Source: Alphaproteobacteria bacterium
Lineage (GTDB): Bacteria; Pseudomonadota; Alphaproteobacteria; Rhodobacterales; Rhodobacteraceae
Assembly (NCBI GenBank): GCA_030433335.1
Contig: JAUILL010000034.1
Location: 1 to 35,207 of the forward strand
DNA: 35,207 bases
Direction of reading: 5' to 3'
Under the pieces are notes generated by a model. The model saw only the letters and a list, made by a program, of their open reading frames with translations, did not search any database and was not told the origin of the DNA. How positions within the stretch are numbered: position 1 is the stretch's first letter; the number at the start of each line of letters is the position of its first letter. The position numbers and the translations under genes were made by a program. Positions 14,997 through 23,051 of the stretch are shown here, in pieces.

Positions 14997-16799
14997 TTAA
15001 TCAGGCAGGGTGAACACGGTCAGCTGACCACCCAGAGCGGTGTAGTCGCTGAGCGCCGAGTAGCCGCCCACAGCACCCAGACCATCGTTCGGGTTGGTCA
15101 GACCAGCCGCGAGGCCGATGCCTGCCCATCCGCCGACACCCGACAGAACCGCGACGTACTGCTTGCCCGCCTGCTCATAGGTCATCACGTTGCCGATGAT
15201 GCCCGATGGGGTCTTGAAGCGGTACAGTTCTTCGCCGGTTTCAGCCGATACGGCCTTCAGGTAACCTTCGAGTGTGCCGTAGAACACCACGTCACCCGCG
15301 GTTGCCAGAGCGCCCGACCAGACCGAGAACTGCTCGGGGACCGACCACTTGATCTCGCCTGCGATGTTGTCCCACGCGATAAAGTTACCCATGCCGCCAT
15401 GGCTATCCGGTGCAGGGTACATCGCCAGAGTTGCGCCCACATAGGGCTGACCTGCCGTGTAGCTTACGCGGAACGGTTCGTAGTCCATGCAGACGTGGTT
15501 GGTGGGCACGTAGAACAGCTCTGTTTTCGGGCTGTAGGACGCGGGCTGCTGGTCTTTGGAGCCCAGAGCCGCCGGGCAGATCCCAGTCGAGTTGACGTCT
15601 TCGCCGTTCTGCTCGGTCGAGTACTGGGCCACCACTGCGGGACGACCGTAGTTCTCGGACGCAGGGTCCATGTCGACGCCGGTGGTCCAGTTCACGGCCG
15701 GATCGAACTTCTCGGCGGTGATCAGCTCGCCGGTCAGACGGTCCAGCGTGTAACCCAGACCGTTCCGGTCAAAGTGGGTCAGCAGCTTGCGCGGGGTGCC
15801 ATCAATGTCCTGATCGGTAAGGATCATTTCGTTGATGCCGTCAAAGTCCCACTCGTCGTGCGGGGTCATCTGGTAGACCCATTTCGCGGTGCCGTCATCG
15901 GGGTCGCGCGCAAAGATGGTCATCGACCAGCGGTTGTCACCCGGACGCTGTGCAGGGTTCCAAGTCGAGGGGTTGCCCGAGCCGTAGTAGATCAGGTCTG
16001 CTTCGGCATCATAGGAATACCAGCCCCAAGTGGTGCCGCCGCCGATCATCCACTGATCGCCTTCCCATGTGTTGGTGCCCGAGTCCGCGCCAACGGGCTG
16101 ACCCAAGTGCATGGTGTTTTCGGGATCAAACAGGATGTCGCTATCAGGGCCCATGGAGTAAGCGCGCCATGCAAGGCTGCCGTCCGCCATGTTATATGCG
16201 GTCACCGAACCACGCACACCGAATTCACCGCCCGAGATACCAACGATGACCTTGTCCTTGACCGGCATGACGGTCGCGGTGTTGGTCTCACCCTTGCTGG
16301 GATCGCCGTTCTTGACCGACCAGAGCGCCTCACCAGTGTTTGCGTCCAGCGCAACAACAGTTGTGTCCGCCTGATGCAAGAAGATCTTGCCGTCCGCATA
16401 GGCCACACCGCGGTTCACGGTGTCACAGCACATCACGGGGATCACGTTCGGATCCTGCTTGGGCTCGTACTTCCACTTGATCTTGCCGTCCTGGGTCAGG
16501 TCCAGAGCGTAGACGATGTTCGGGAACGGCGTGTGGACGAACATGGTGTCGCCAACCACCAGCGGCGAGCCTTCGTGGCCGCGCAGAACGCCGGTCGAGA
16601 AGGTCCAAGCCACCTGCAGATCATCCACGTTTTCCGTGTTGATCTGGTCCAGATCCGAATAGCGCTGGTTTTCATAGTCGCCGGTCTGGATTGCCCACTG
16701 CGCGGGGTTATCGATCTGGCTTTGCAGATCGGCGTTCGCCAGTGCACCTGTGGCTGAGCAGATCGCCAGTGCTGACGTTAAATACTTGATACTTTTCAT
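14997..16799 (-). CDS. xoxF: Lanthanide-dependent methanol dehydrogenase XoxF
   Basis: This 600-residue periplasmic PQQ enzyme oxidises methanol to formaldehyde (possibly on to formate). It has a signal peptide and an eight-bladed quinoprotein propeller. The adjacent cysteines 124-125 (MCCDT) form the disulfide over PQQ, and Glu192 (GGEFG) and Asn276 (SGNPS) are metal ligands. The catalytic base Asp318 sits in HDEWDFDG, and Asp320 two residues later is the extra acidic ligand that marks lanthanide-type XoxF; calcium-type MxaF has alanine there. A GGGAGGAAG ribosome site precedes the ATG at 16799. Neither MxaI nor a second MDH is in the window. The XoxF5 subclade is likely but not proven. Confidence 0.96.
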   Translation of the reverse strand: MKSIKYLTSALAICSATGALANADLQSQIDNPAQWAIQTGDYENQRYSDLDQINTENVDDLQVAWTFSTGVLRGHEGSPLVVGDTMFVHTPFPNIVYALDLTQDGKIKWKYEPKQDPNVIPVMCCDTVNRGVAYADGKIFLHQADTTVVALDANTGEALWSVKNGDPSKGETNTATVMPVKDKVIVGISGGEFGVRGSVTAYNMADGSLAWRAYSMGPDSDILFDPENTMHLGQPVGADSGTNTWEGDQWMIGGGTTWGWYSYDAEADLIYYGSGNPSTWNPAQRPGDNRWSMTIFARDPDDGTAKWVYQMTPHDEWDFDGINEMILTDQDIDGTPRKLLTHFDRNGLGYTLDRLTGELITAEKFDPAVNWTTGVDMDPASENYGRPAVVAQYSTEQNGEDVNSTGICPAALGSKDQQPASYSPKTELFYVPTNHVCMDYEPFRVSYTAGQPYVGATLAMYPAPDSHGGMGNFIAWDNIAGEIKWSVPEQFSVWSGALATAGDVVFYGTLEGYLKAVSAETGEELYRFKTPSGIIGNVMTYEQAGKQYVAVLSGVGGWAGIGLAAGLTNPNDGLGAVGGYSALSDYTALGGQLTVFTLPD

Positions 16800-16912
16800 A
16801 TCTTCCTCCCTGATGTGCGGGCTCTCCCCGCCATAGTCGTCGGGCACACCTTTCCCGACTGGTGCCTGCGTCCAGCGACCTCTCCTCCCTCCGGGCGCGA
16901 GCTTCTTGTGGT

Positions 16913-16927
16913 GGGGCGTTGCCCCTA
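16913..16927. repeat. GGGGC-GTT-GCCCC mini-palindrome, copy 2
   Basis: GGGGC-gtt-GCCCC lies in the 136-base gap between the cytochrome c gene and xoxF and matches the 3323-3337 copy at 14 of 15 positions. It begins 9 bases past the cytochrome c stop on the minus strand and could act as a weak transcript hairpin. Confidence 0.4.
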
Positions 16928-16935
16928 TGGGTCCG

Positions 16936-17319
16936 TTACTGGGTAAACGTTCCCAGATATGCGATCACGTCTGCGCGCTGTTGATCCTTGCGCAGACCTG
17001 CAAAAGACATCTTCGTCCCGGGGACATGCTCCCGCGGTTTGGCGAGAAAGGCGTCCAATTCCTCCGCACTCCAAGTGCCGCCGCCCTCTCCGAATTCCAC
17101 CATGGCCGGAGAGAAATCATATCCCTCGGCCACACCAGCCACGCGGCCGATCACACCGTTCAAAACTGGACCGGTTTTTGCCTTTGCGCCTTCGCCTACA
17201 GCGTGGCAGGCCTGACACTTCTTGAAGACCCGTTCACCTTTGGCAGGGTCTCCCTCGGCGAACGCGCCATGCGCTGGAACCGAAAGAAGCAAAGCTGCGA
17301 CAAAAACCCGTTTGAACAT
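16936..17319 (-). CDS. Class I cytochrome c (c2/c550-like)
   Basis: This 127-residue periplasmic cytochrome has a signal peptide ending AFA, a CQACH haem site (Cys35, Cys38, His39) and the sixth ligand Met104 in TKMSFAGL. Length and motifs are those of soluble c2/c550 cytochromes. Its place between fghA and xoxF in one operon suggests it carries electrons from XoxG to the terminal oxidase, as the c550-type cytochrome of Paracoccus methanol oxidation does; that role is inferred. The ATG at 17319 follows an AAGGGA site. fghA lies 11 bases upstream. Confidence 0.9.
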   Translation of the reverse strand: MFKRVFVAALLLSVPAHGAFAEGDPAKGERVFKKCQACHAVGEGAKAKTGPVLNGVIGRVAGVAEGYDFSPAMVEFGEGGGTWSAEELDAFLAKPREHVPGTKMSFAGLRKDQQRADVIAYLGTFTQ

Positions 17320-17330
17320 GTATATTCCCT

Positions 17331-18155
17331 TTAGTTGAGCCGCTCGGCGTGCCATGCGACGTGTTCGCCAGCAAATGTGCTGACAAAGTAATAAGAGTGG
17401 TCGTAGCCCCGATGTAGACGGAACTCGCCGGGTTGACGGCGGCGAGCCATCGCCGCTGACAGGCTTTCGGGCTTGAGCAGGTCCAGAAACTGGTCCGATG
17501 CCCCCTGATCAATCAGGATATCGCCCTTCCATCCATGCTCCTCGAGAAGGAGCGTGGCGTCGTAGTTCGACCAAGCGGTCTCGTCGTCGCCAAGATAGGC
17601 CGAGAGCTGCTTGCGTCCCCAATCCGAACAGGTTGGGTTCGTGATCGGCGCAAAGGCCGTAAGAGATTGGTAGCGGTCCGGGTTACGGATCGCGATTGTC
17701 AGGGCACCATGGCCGCCCATCGAGTGTCCCGTTATACCGTGACGGTCTGTGACGGGATACGTTCGCTCGACTAGGGTCCGAAGCTCATCTGTGACATAAT
17801 CGTACATCTGAAAGTTGGCTTTCCACGGATCGCACACAGCGTTCACGTAGAAGCCCGCCCCCTGCCCCAGATCATAGGCTTCGTCATTCGCGATCTCGTC
17901 GCCGCGCGGCGAAGTGTCGGGATAGACGATTGCCAGACCATGACGTGCGGCATGTTCCTGCAAGCCCGCCTTGTTCATGGCGTTCTCGTGGGTGCAAGTC
18001 AGCCCCGATAGATACCAAAGCACCGGGACTGGACCTTCCTCGGCTTGCGGGGGCAAATAGACCGCAAAGGTCATGTCACACCCGCAAGCGTCAGAGGGAT
18101 GTTTCGCGACGATCTGGCGGCCGCCGAAGCTTCTATTTTCCGATACGACCTCCAT
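17331..18155 (-). CDS. fghA: S-formylglutathione hydrolase
   Basis: This 274-residue cytoplasmic alpha/beta hydrolase (esterase D family) releases formate and glutathione from S-formylglutathione. The nucleophile elbow GHSMGG carries Ser145; the triad is completed by the Asp in QGASDQFL and the His in GYDHSYYF. The family's SGLTCTHENAM segment begins at residue 50. The ATG at 18155 has GGGGGA five bases upstream. A TTG four codons earlier (18167) is less likely. The gene lies 14 bases after flhA, and the two catalyse consecutive steps. Confidence 0.95.
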   Translation of the reverse strand: MEVVSENRSFGGRQIVAKHPSDACGCDMTFAVYLPPQAEEGPVPVLWYLSGLTCTHENAMNKAGLQEHAARHGLAIVYPDTSPRGDEIANDEAYDLGQGAGFYVNAVCDPWKANFQMYDYVTDELRTLVERTYPVTDRHGITGHSMGGHGALTIAIRNPDRYQSLTAFAPITNPTCSDWGRKQLSAYLGDDETAWSNYDATLLLEEHGWKGDILIDQGASDQFLDLLKPESLSAAMARRRQPGEFRLHRGYDHSYYFVSTFAGEHVAWHAERLN

Positions 18156-18169
18156 CTCGTCCCCCAACC

Positions 18170-19300
18170 TTAGAACTTCACGACAGCGCGGATCGACTTG
18201 CCCGCGTGCATCAGTTCAAAGCCTTCGTTGATCTCGTCGAGGGTCAGCTCGTGCGTGATCATGGGGTCGATTTCGATTTTGCCGTCCATGTACCAGTCGA
18301 CGAACTTGGGAACGTCGGTCCGGCCCTTGGCACCACCGAATGCAGTACCTTTCCAGACGCGGCCAGTGACCAGCTGGAACGGACGGGTGCTGATTTCTGC
18401 ACCCGCCGGCGCAACGCCGATGATCACTGATACACCCCACCCGCGGTGCGAGCATTCCAGAGCGTCACGCATGACTTTGACGTTGCCGGTTGCATCGAAG
18501 GAGTAGTCTACACCGCCGATGACATCGTCACCTTTCTTGGTCAGGTTGACGATCTCTTGAACAACCGAGCCTTCGATCTTGGACGGGTTCACAAAATGGG
18601 TCATGCCGAACTTGCGGGCCATTTCCTCTTTGTCGTCGTTCAGATCGACACCGATGATCATGTCCGCACCCGCCATACGCAGGCCCTGGATCACGTTCAG
18701 ACCGATGCCACCCAGACCGAACACAGCCGCAGTCGAGCCGATTTCAACGCCAGCGGTGTTGATCACAGCACCGATGCCGGTGGTGACGCCGCAGCCGATG
18801 TAGCAGATCTTTTCGAACGGCGCGTCTTCGCGGACCTTCGCCAGAGCGATCTCGGGCATGACGGTGTGGTTCGCAAAGGTCGAGCAGCCCATGTAGTGGT
18901 AGATCGGGGTGCCATCCAGCATCTTGAAGCGGGTGGTGCCATCGGGCATCAGGCCCTGACCCTGAGTGTTGCGGATCGCAGTACACAGGTTGGTCTTGCC
19001 GGAACGGCAACTGGGGCATTCGCGGCACTCAGGGGTATAAAGCGGGATCACGTGGTCGCCGGGCTTCAGCGTGGTCACGCCTTCGCCGACTTCCAGAACG
19101 ATCCCTGCACCTTCGTGGCCAAGAATGCTGGGGAACAGACCTTCGGGGTCATCACCCGAGCGGGTGAACTCGTCTGTGTGACAAATGCCAGTCGCTTTAA
19201 TCTCGACCAGAACCTCTCCCTTTTTGGGGCCCTCGAGTTCGACTTCCATAATTTCGAGGGGTTTGCCTGCCTCTAGGGCAACGGCGGCACGGGTTCGCAT
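18170..19300 (-). CDS. flhA: S-(hydroxymethyl)glutathione dehydrogenase (class III ADH)
   Basis: This 376-residue cytoplasmic zinc enzyme oxidises S-hydroxymethylglutathione to S-formylglutathione with NAD+. Catalytic zinc ligands are visible as Cys40 (GICHTDE) and His62 (GHEGAG). The structural zinc site has cysteines 92, 95, 98 and 106, and the NAD fold shows GLGGIGLNV. Length is typical of class III alcohol dehydrogenase. The ATG at 19300 has a GGAG site seven bases upstream; an in-frame extension upstream looks unlike the family. It heads the operon flhA-fghA-cytochrome c-xoxF-xoxG-xoxJ-CXXCW. Confidence 0.96.
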   Translation of the reverse strand: MRTRAAVALEAGKPLEIMEVELEGPKKGEVLVEIKATGICHTDEFTRSGDDPEGLFPSILGHEGAGIVLEVGEGVTTLKPGDHVIPLYTPECRECPSCRSGKTNLCTAIRNTQGQGLMPDGTTRFKMLDGTPIYHYMGCSTFANHTVMPEIALAKVREDAPFEKICYIGCGVTTGIGAVINTAGVEIGSTAAVFGLGGIGLNVIQGLRMAGADMIIGVDLNDDKEEMARKFGMTHFVNPSKIEGSVVQEIVNLTKKGDDVIGGVDYSFDATGNVKVMRDALECSHRGWGVSVIIGVAPAGAEISTRPFQLVTGRVWKGTAFGGAKGRTDVPKFVDWYMDGKIEIDPMITHELTLDEINEGFELMHAGKSIRAVVKF

Positions 19301-19354
19301 CCATAGTCTCCATGAATTTGAGTTAGTATTCCGCGGTACACACGGGTTGATCCA

Positions 19355-19384
19355 AGTATGCTGAGCACTTTCCGTTTCACTCAA
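19355..19384 (-). promoter_or_regulatory. Candidate flhA-operon promoter
   Basis: On the minus strand TTGAGT (19379-19384) is followed after 18 bases by CATACT (19355-19360), 54 bases before the flhA start. Both elements match the sigma70 consensus only partly. This is the only interpretable promoter seen in the 165-base divergent region. Confidence 0.3.
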
Positions 19385-19405
19385 TGCATACGATGGTTGG
19401 TGTCA

Positions 19406-19427
19406 GGTCTGCATAGACAGACAGACC
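19406..19427. promoter_or_regulatory. Inverted repeat in the flhA/19466 divergent region
   Basis: GGTCTG and CAGACC are separated by ten bases (catagacaga), with an extra ACAGAC repeat inside. Lying between two divergent methanol-cluster genes, it could be a regulator site, for example for the LuxR-type regulator encoded at 26458. That assignment is a guess. Confidence 0.35.
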
Positions 19428-19465
19428 CCAAGTAGCACATATTCCATACGCAGGGAGGGTACCGC

Positions 19466-20074
19466 ATGAAGATTTTTTGTAATCTTTCTATGGCTCTGGC
19501 ATTGTCAGTTGCGACAACTCAGGCACTGGCTGCGGACTTTTCCGACCCGACTTGGCCGTGCATCCAGCGCAAGGTCGAGCGGTTGTCGCTAGGTCTGATG
19601 TGGGCCGAGCCAAAGGAAAACATCACCCTGAGCGATCCCCAGAAAGCGGCCATCAAAGAGCTGGCCTCGGCCCTGTCCCTACAACGCGTAGACATGGAAA
19701 ACGCGAGCCAGATGGTCTCTGACTTTACGCAAGCCCATGGAACCGAACGGGATTTGATGCAGGCGGTGTTTTCCGAAGTGTTCGACACCATCAGCAAGCG
19801 CCGCACACGGATCATCAACGGGATCGGCAATGTCTCGACCGGCCAGATTGCCTTGGCCGAGCGCATTGATGCTGCGCGGTCCGAGATGGATCGACTGATG
19901 GACGCCGATGAGCCGGACTACGACAAGGTCGATGCGCTGGAAGAGCAGTTGGATTGGGACGACCGCATCTATCGCGAGCGCCAGCAATCGGTCAGCTATC
20001 TGTGCGAATCCCCTGTTCTGCTGGAAAAGCGTCTGTTTGCGCTGGCAAACCTGCTCCAGAACGCGGCACTCTGA
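19466..20074 (+). CDS. Unknown exported helical protein of the xox cluster
   Basis: This 202-residue protein has a Sec signal (ending QALAA). The mature chain is almost entirely helical and charged, with a likely helical hairpin or coiled coil at about 70-180. Two mature cysteines, in DPTWPCIQRKVERLS near the start and QSVSYLCESP near the end, could form a disulfide. I do not recognise a named family, although the DPTWPCIQRKV opening feels like one conserved beside quinoprotein genes. A GGGAGGG ribosome site precedes the ATG. It is divergent from flhA, and its stop lies one base from the convergent metallohydrolase. A periplasmic scaffold or chaperone role is possible but unsupported. Confidence 0.7.
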   Translation: MKIFCNLSMALALSVATTQALAADFSDPTWPCIQRKVERLSLGLMWAEPKENITLSDPQKAAIKELASALSLQRVDMENASQMVSDFTQAHGTERDLMQAVFSEVFDTISKRRTRIINGIGNVSTGQIALAERIDAARSEMDRLMDADEPDYDKVDALEEQLDWDDRIYRERQQSVSYLCESPVLLEKRLFALANLLQNAAL

Positions 20075-20075
20075 A

Positions 20076-21077
20076 CTATTCCCACTCGAGTTGCGTGTAG
20101 GCGATCGTCGCATTGCGCGGCGTAAAAGTGCTGCACAGGTGCCATTCCTTGGACGCGTCTTGCGCGACGGTCATCGCAGCTTCATCCAAACGGATGCCCT
20201 TGTCCAAAGCGGCACGTGTCTCAGCCTCCAGATCAGCCAAGTAGCGTTGCAACGGCAGATCATTGGGCGGCCAGCCCAAGACCTCACCGTGCCCCGGAAC
20301 CATCTGCGCCACCTTCATGGCGATCAGGTCATCCAAGACCACCTGCCAGCCCACAACCGAGCCATCAAGCGAAGGGCAGTGATCGTCAAACAGCAAATCT
20401 CCGGCGAACAGTAGGTCTGCATCGGGCACATGCACGGTCAGGTCGGTCTGCGTATGGGCGAGCGGCCAAGCTTTCAACGTGATCTCGCGGCCACCAAGGT
20501 CGATCTTCTGCTCATCGGCGACCTCGATATCAACGGACGGCGCTTCGGTGCCCGCCACCAAATCGCTGCCCACCTCTTGCCCCATGCGCAGCAGATAGCT
20601 GCCCTGACGATCCGCAAGCGCTCGCGCCAAGCCCGATCGCCCGATGACTTCGGCCCCAGCCTCGGCAAAAACCGTCGCACCAAGCACATGATCGGGATGC
20701 ATATGGGTCAGGATCAGATGCTCAACCGGCAAATTTGTCACCTGCCGCACCGCGCGCCAGAGTGATTCCCCGACCTGCCGCGTGCTCCCCGCATCAATCA
20801 CAGCGACGGAATCGCGGCCCACAACCACCCCCAGATTGGCCACATCGCCCCCATTTTCAGGATTCGGCTCTGCAATTTCGCCGATGTGAACGTAGACGCC
20901 CGGCGCAATTTCGGTCAGATCCAGCGCCGGACCTGCGGGCTGGCAAGTGGCCACGGTCCCGCCGTGCCGCTCTGCGGCAAGGCTCTGGCATTCTGACAAA
21001 GTTTCCGCCTCATAGCCCGGAAGCAGCTGCCCGTGGCAGGGCCCTGCCACACAGACCGTCGCGACCAACTCAAACAT
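20076..21077 (-). CDS. Quinoprotein relay system zinc metallohydrolase (SoxH-like)
   Basis: This 333-residue metallo-beta-lactamase-fold protein has the zinc motif HMHPDH at residues 125-130, a later His in LAHTQTDLTV, the bridging Asp in FAGDLLFDD and the terminal His in VPGHGE. The N-terminus carries a cysteine-bearing segment (VATVCVAGPCHGQLLPGYEA) and then NLGVVVGRDSVAVIDAG, as in the quinoprotein relay system metallohydrolases (type 2, TIGR04559-like, by memory). SoxH-related proteins occur with SoxYZ-like carriers, and one is encoded next door at 21201. The substrate is unknown. The ATG has GGGAGG upstream. Whether the N-terminus is a cleaved signal is unclear. Confidence 0.82.
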   Translation of the reverse strand: MFELVATVCVAGPCHGQLLPGYEAETLSECQSLAAERHGGTVATCQPAGPALDLTEIAPGVYVHIGEIAEPNPENGGDVANLGVVVGRDSVAVIDAGSTRQVGESLWRAVRQVTNLPVEHLILTHMHPDHVLGATVFAEAGAEVIGRSGLARALADRQGSYLLRMGQEVGSDLVAGTEAPSVDIEVADEQKIDLGGREITLKAWPLAHTQTDLTVHVPDADLLFAGDLLFDDHCPSLDGSVVGWQVVLDDLIAMKVAQMVPGHGEVLGWPPNDLPLQRYLADLEAETRAALDKGIRLDEAAMTVAQDASKEWHLCSTFTPRNATIAYTQLEWE

Positions 21078-21200
21078 CACAGCCTCCCATCCCCAGTGAA
21101 TCAAGGGTCTGCGGGCATCCTTTCCCGCGCCACACAGACTTTCGGCGGTATGAGAGACGCATCGCTGATCTGGCATACTTCGCCCCAAGGAGGAGCCCGA

Positions 21201-21989
21201 ATGATCACACGCTGCCTTGTTGCTGCGCTGGCCATGTCCATCGCACTGCCCGCTGCCGCCGAAAACGCACCCATGAAAGATAGTCCCACATGGGACGAGT
21301 TGCAGGCCGACGTCATTGGCGAGCTGACGCCCATCGCCGCCACCGGCATGTTCAAAGTCGAGGCCCCGATGCGTGCCCAAGACGCGGGTACCGTTCCGAT
21401 CCGGATCATCCAGACCGATCCCGCGATGGCGGTCACGGCGGCCACAGTCGTTGTCGATGAAAACCCTGCGCCCGTGGCTGGAACCTTTACCTTTGGGCCG
21501 GAAATGCTGCCGCTCGATTTCGAATTGCGGGTGCGGGTCAATGAATATTCAAACGTCCGCGTTCTGGCGAAGACACCGAACGGGCTGGCGATGGATGGAG
21601 GCTTTGTCAAAGCGTCTGGCGGCTGCTCTGCCCCAGCGACCCGCGATCCGGAAATGGCCAAGGCCGACATGGGCCAGATGAAACTGCGCCAGTTCGCACC
21701 GCTGGAGCACAACCGCCGCGAAGCGCAGATCATGATCCGGCACCCGAATTACTCGGGCCTTCAGCGGGACCAGTTGACCCAGCTCTTCATCCCCGCCCAC
21801 TTCCTGAGCGAGATCGAGGTGCGGCAAGGGGATGAGGTGCTGTTCTCCATGGAGGGAGGGATTTCGATCAGCGAAAACCCCGTGTTCCGGTTCATCTACA
21901 CCGATACTGGCGCTGACGATCTGATCGTTCAGGCCACGGATACCGAGGGCAATATCTGGCGCAATGTGCTGCCCAAATCGGGCAGCTGA
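21201..21989 (+). CDS. Quinoprotein dehydrogenase-associated SoxYZ-like carrier
   Basis: This 262-residue secreted protein fuses a SoxY-like N-terminal half and a SoxZ-like C-terminal half (TIGR04557 type). The signal peptide ends LPAAA. The single cysteine of the mature protein is Cys142 in KASGGCSAPA, which corresponds to the substrate-carrying cysteine of the SoxY GGCGG arm, here internal because of the fusion. The AAGGAGGA ribosome site before the ATG is strong. It is divergent from the metallohydrolase across 123 bases. What it carries in quinoprotein systems is not known. Its stop abuts the next, convergent gene. Confidence 0.88.
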   Translation: MITRCLVAALAMSIALPAAAENAPMKDSPTWDELQADVIGELTPIAATGMFKVEAPMRAQDAGTVPIRIIQTDPAMAVTAATVVVDENPAPVAGTFTFGPEMLPLDFELRVRVNEYSNVRVLAKTPNGLAMDGGFVKASGGCSAPATRDPEMAKADMGQMKLRQFAPLEHNRREAQIMIRHPNYSGLQRDQLTQLFIPAHFLSEIEVRQGDEVLFSMEGGISISENPVFRFIYTDTGADDLIVQATDTEGNIWRNVLPKSGS

Positions 21990-22334
21990 TCAGAAACAGA
22001 TAACCTCTGCTTCGGCCTGCGCCCGCCGCAGGTCGGCCACCAGAGCCGACGCAGACGCCGCACTCTGGAAAATCGCCATACGCTCGCCCCCCGTGCGGCG
22101 CATGGATAGGACGGTCTCAGCCTCAACGTATTTATCGTAGGGCAGGATCGTTGCGATCTCGTCGATCGAACACGCGCATTTTTCTAGGGTCTGACGGGTC
22201 TGGCCGTTCGTCGCCATGCAGGCGAACACGTAATCCGCCCGCGCCGCCGTGGGGTAGTCATTCAACTGCTGCGCCACGCTCTGCCCGTAGGCAGGCAACG
22301 CGGCCAGAGACAGCAAAAGCGCGGGCAGTTTCAT
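21990..22334 (-). CDS. Unknown secreted cysteine-containing protein
   Basis: This 114-residue protein has a signal peptide (ending PAYG). The mature chain holds four cysteines: FACM (39), KCAC (53 and 55) and the near-terminal VICF (113), with mostly helical surroundings. The spacing suggests two disulfides or a metal site, and no haem motif is present. I do not recognise the family. It overlaps the upstream gene by ATGA (22331-22334) and so is co-translated with it. Its stop abuts that of the SoxYZ-like carrier. The context suggests a periplasmic accessory of the quinoprotein system. Confidence 0.68.
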   Translation of the reverse strand: MKLPALLLSLAALPAYGQSVAQQLNDYPTAARADYVFACMATNGQTRQTLEKCACSIDEIATILPYDKYVEAETVLSMRRTGGERMAIFQSAASASALVADLRRAQAEAEVICF

Positions 22335-22996
22335 TGCGCGTTCTCAACCGTAACAAATCGGGTTTCTGACCGATAGCCCACGGTGCTGTCAGGCGGTGTC
22401 ACTGCGGTCAGGGACAGGTACCAGCCAGGCACTGCGTCGGACATGGCGACGGTCAGTTCCATATCCTCGAACCCGTGCATCCGGTCACGGTTCGGATCGT
22501 CAGCAAAGGGGCGCAACACGACGGTCTTGACCGGAATGTCGGTGCCATCCAGTTCGGCCTCGCCATCTGCGATCTCTGCAGCGCTGACCAGCGCTTCTTT
22601 CAAGCGGTTGCGAATGTAGAAAGGACTGCCGCCCGACGTCTCGGCCATGTCGCGGGCCACCGTCTCGGCAAAATACATGATCATCGGATTGCCGATGCTG
22701 GCGGGAAATGTACCCAGATTGCGGTGTTTATCTTCTTGGCGAAACTCGAGATTCGCCATCAGCGCATCACCTTGCTCGAGCGACAGGACAACGTCGCCAG
22801 TGTCGCGCGTGGCCGCATCGGGCATCGCCTTATTGGTGACTTCGCGGCGGTAGATCAGTTTGTCGCCGGTTTCTATCTGCGCCAGCGTGCCCGTTTTAAA
22901 TAAGGTCTCGTAGAGCGCATTGCCCTCGAGCACAGCGCCATAAACCGGTGCGCCCATGGCACAGATCAAAGCCAAAGATAGCAGTTTTTTCCGCAT
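22331..22996 (-). CDS. Unknown secreted protein of the quinoprotein region
   Basis: This 221-residue protein has a signal peptide (MRKKLLSLALICAMGAPVYG). The mature domain has alternating strands and the segments TGDKLIYRREVTN, TFPASIGNPMIMYFAETVARDMAE and FIRNRLKEAL-like helices; no cysteine remains after the signal. It does not resemble a family I can name. GGGGAGGA precedes the ATG. It is followed with a four-base overlap by the 114-residue protein, forming a two-gene unit 46 bases downstream of the histidine kinase gene. Confidence 0.68.
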   Translation of the reverse strand: MRKKLLSLALICAMGAPVYGAVLEGNALYETLFKTGTLAQIETGDKLIYRREVTNKAMPDAATRDTGDVVLSLEQGDALMANLEFRQEDKHRNLGTFPASIGNPMIMYFAETVARDMAETSGGSPFYIRNRLKEALVSAAEIADGEAELDGTDIPVKTVVLRPFADDPNRDRMHGFEDMELTVAMSDAVPGWYLSLTAVTPPDSTVGYRSETRFVTVENAQ

Positions 22997-23030
22997 GATA
23001 ATGTCCTCCCCGAGGATCAGCCTAGCTGCT

Positions 23031-23051
23031 CGGCAATGGCAGTCATTGCCG
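23031..23051 (-). other. Perfect hairpin overlapping the kinase stop codon
   Basis: CGGCAATG-gcagt-CATTGCCG is an exact 8-bp stem with a five-base loop that contains part of the TGA stop of the kinase gene. No T run follows, so it is probably a transcript-processing or attenuating structure between the regulatory genes and the 22996 pair. Confidence 0.5.

Noticed and set aside
14946..16757. Long plus-strand open frame opposite xoxF
   Set aside because: It is the antisense of a highly conserved gene, with arginine/valine/glycine-rich low-information sequence and no domain signature.
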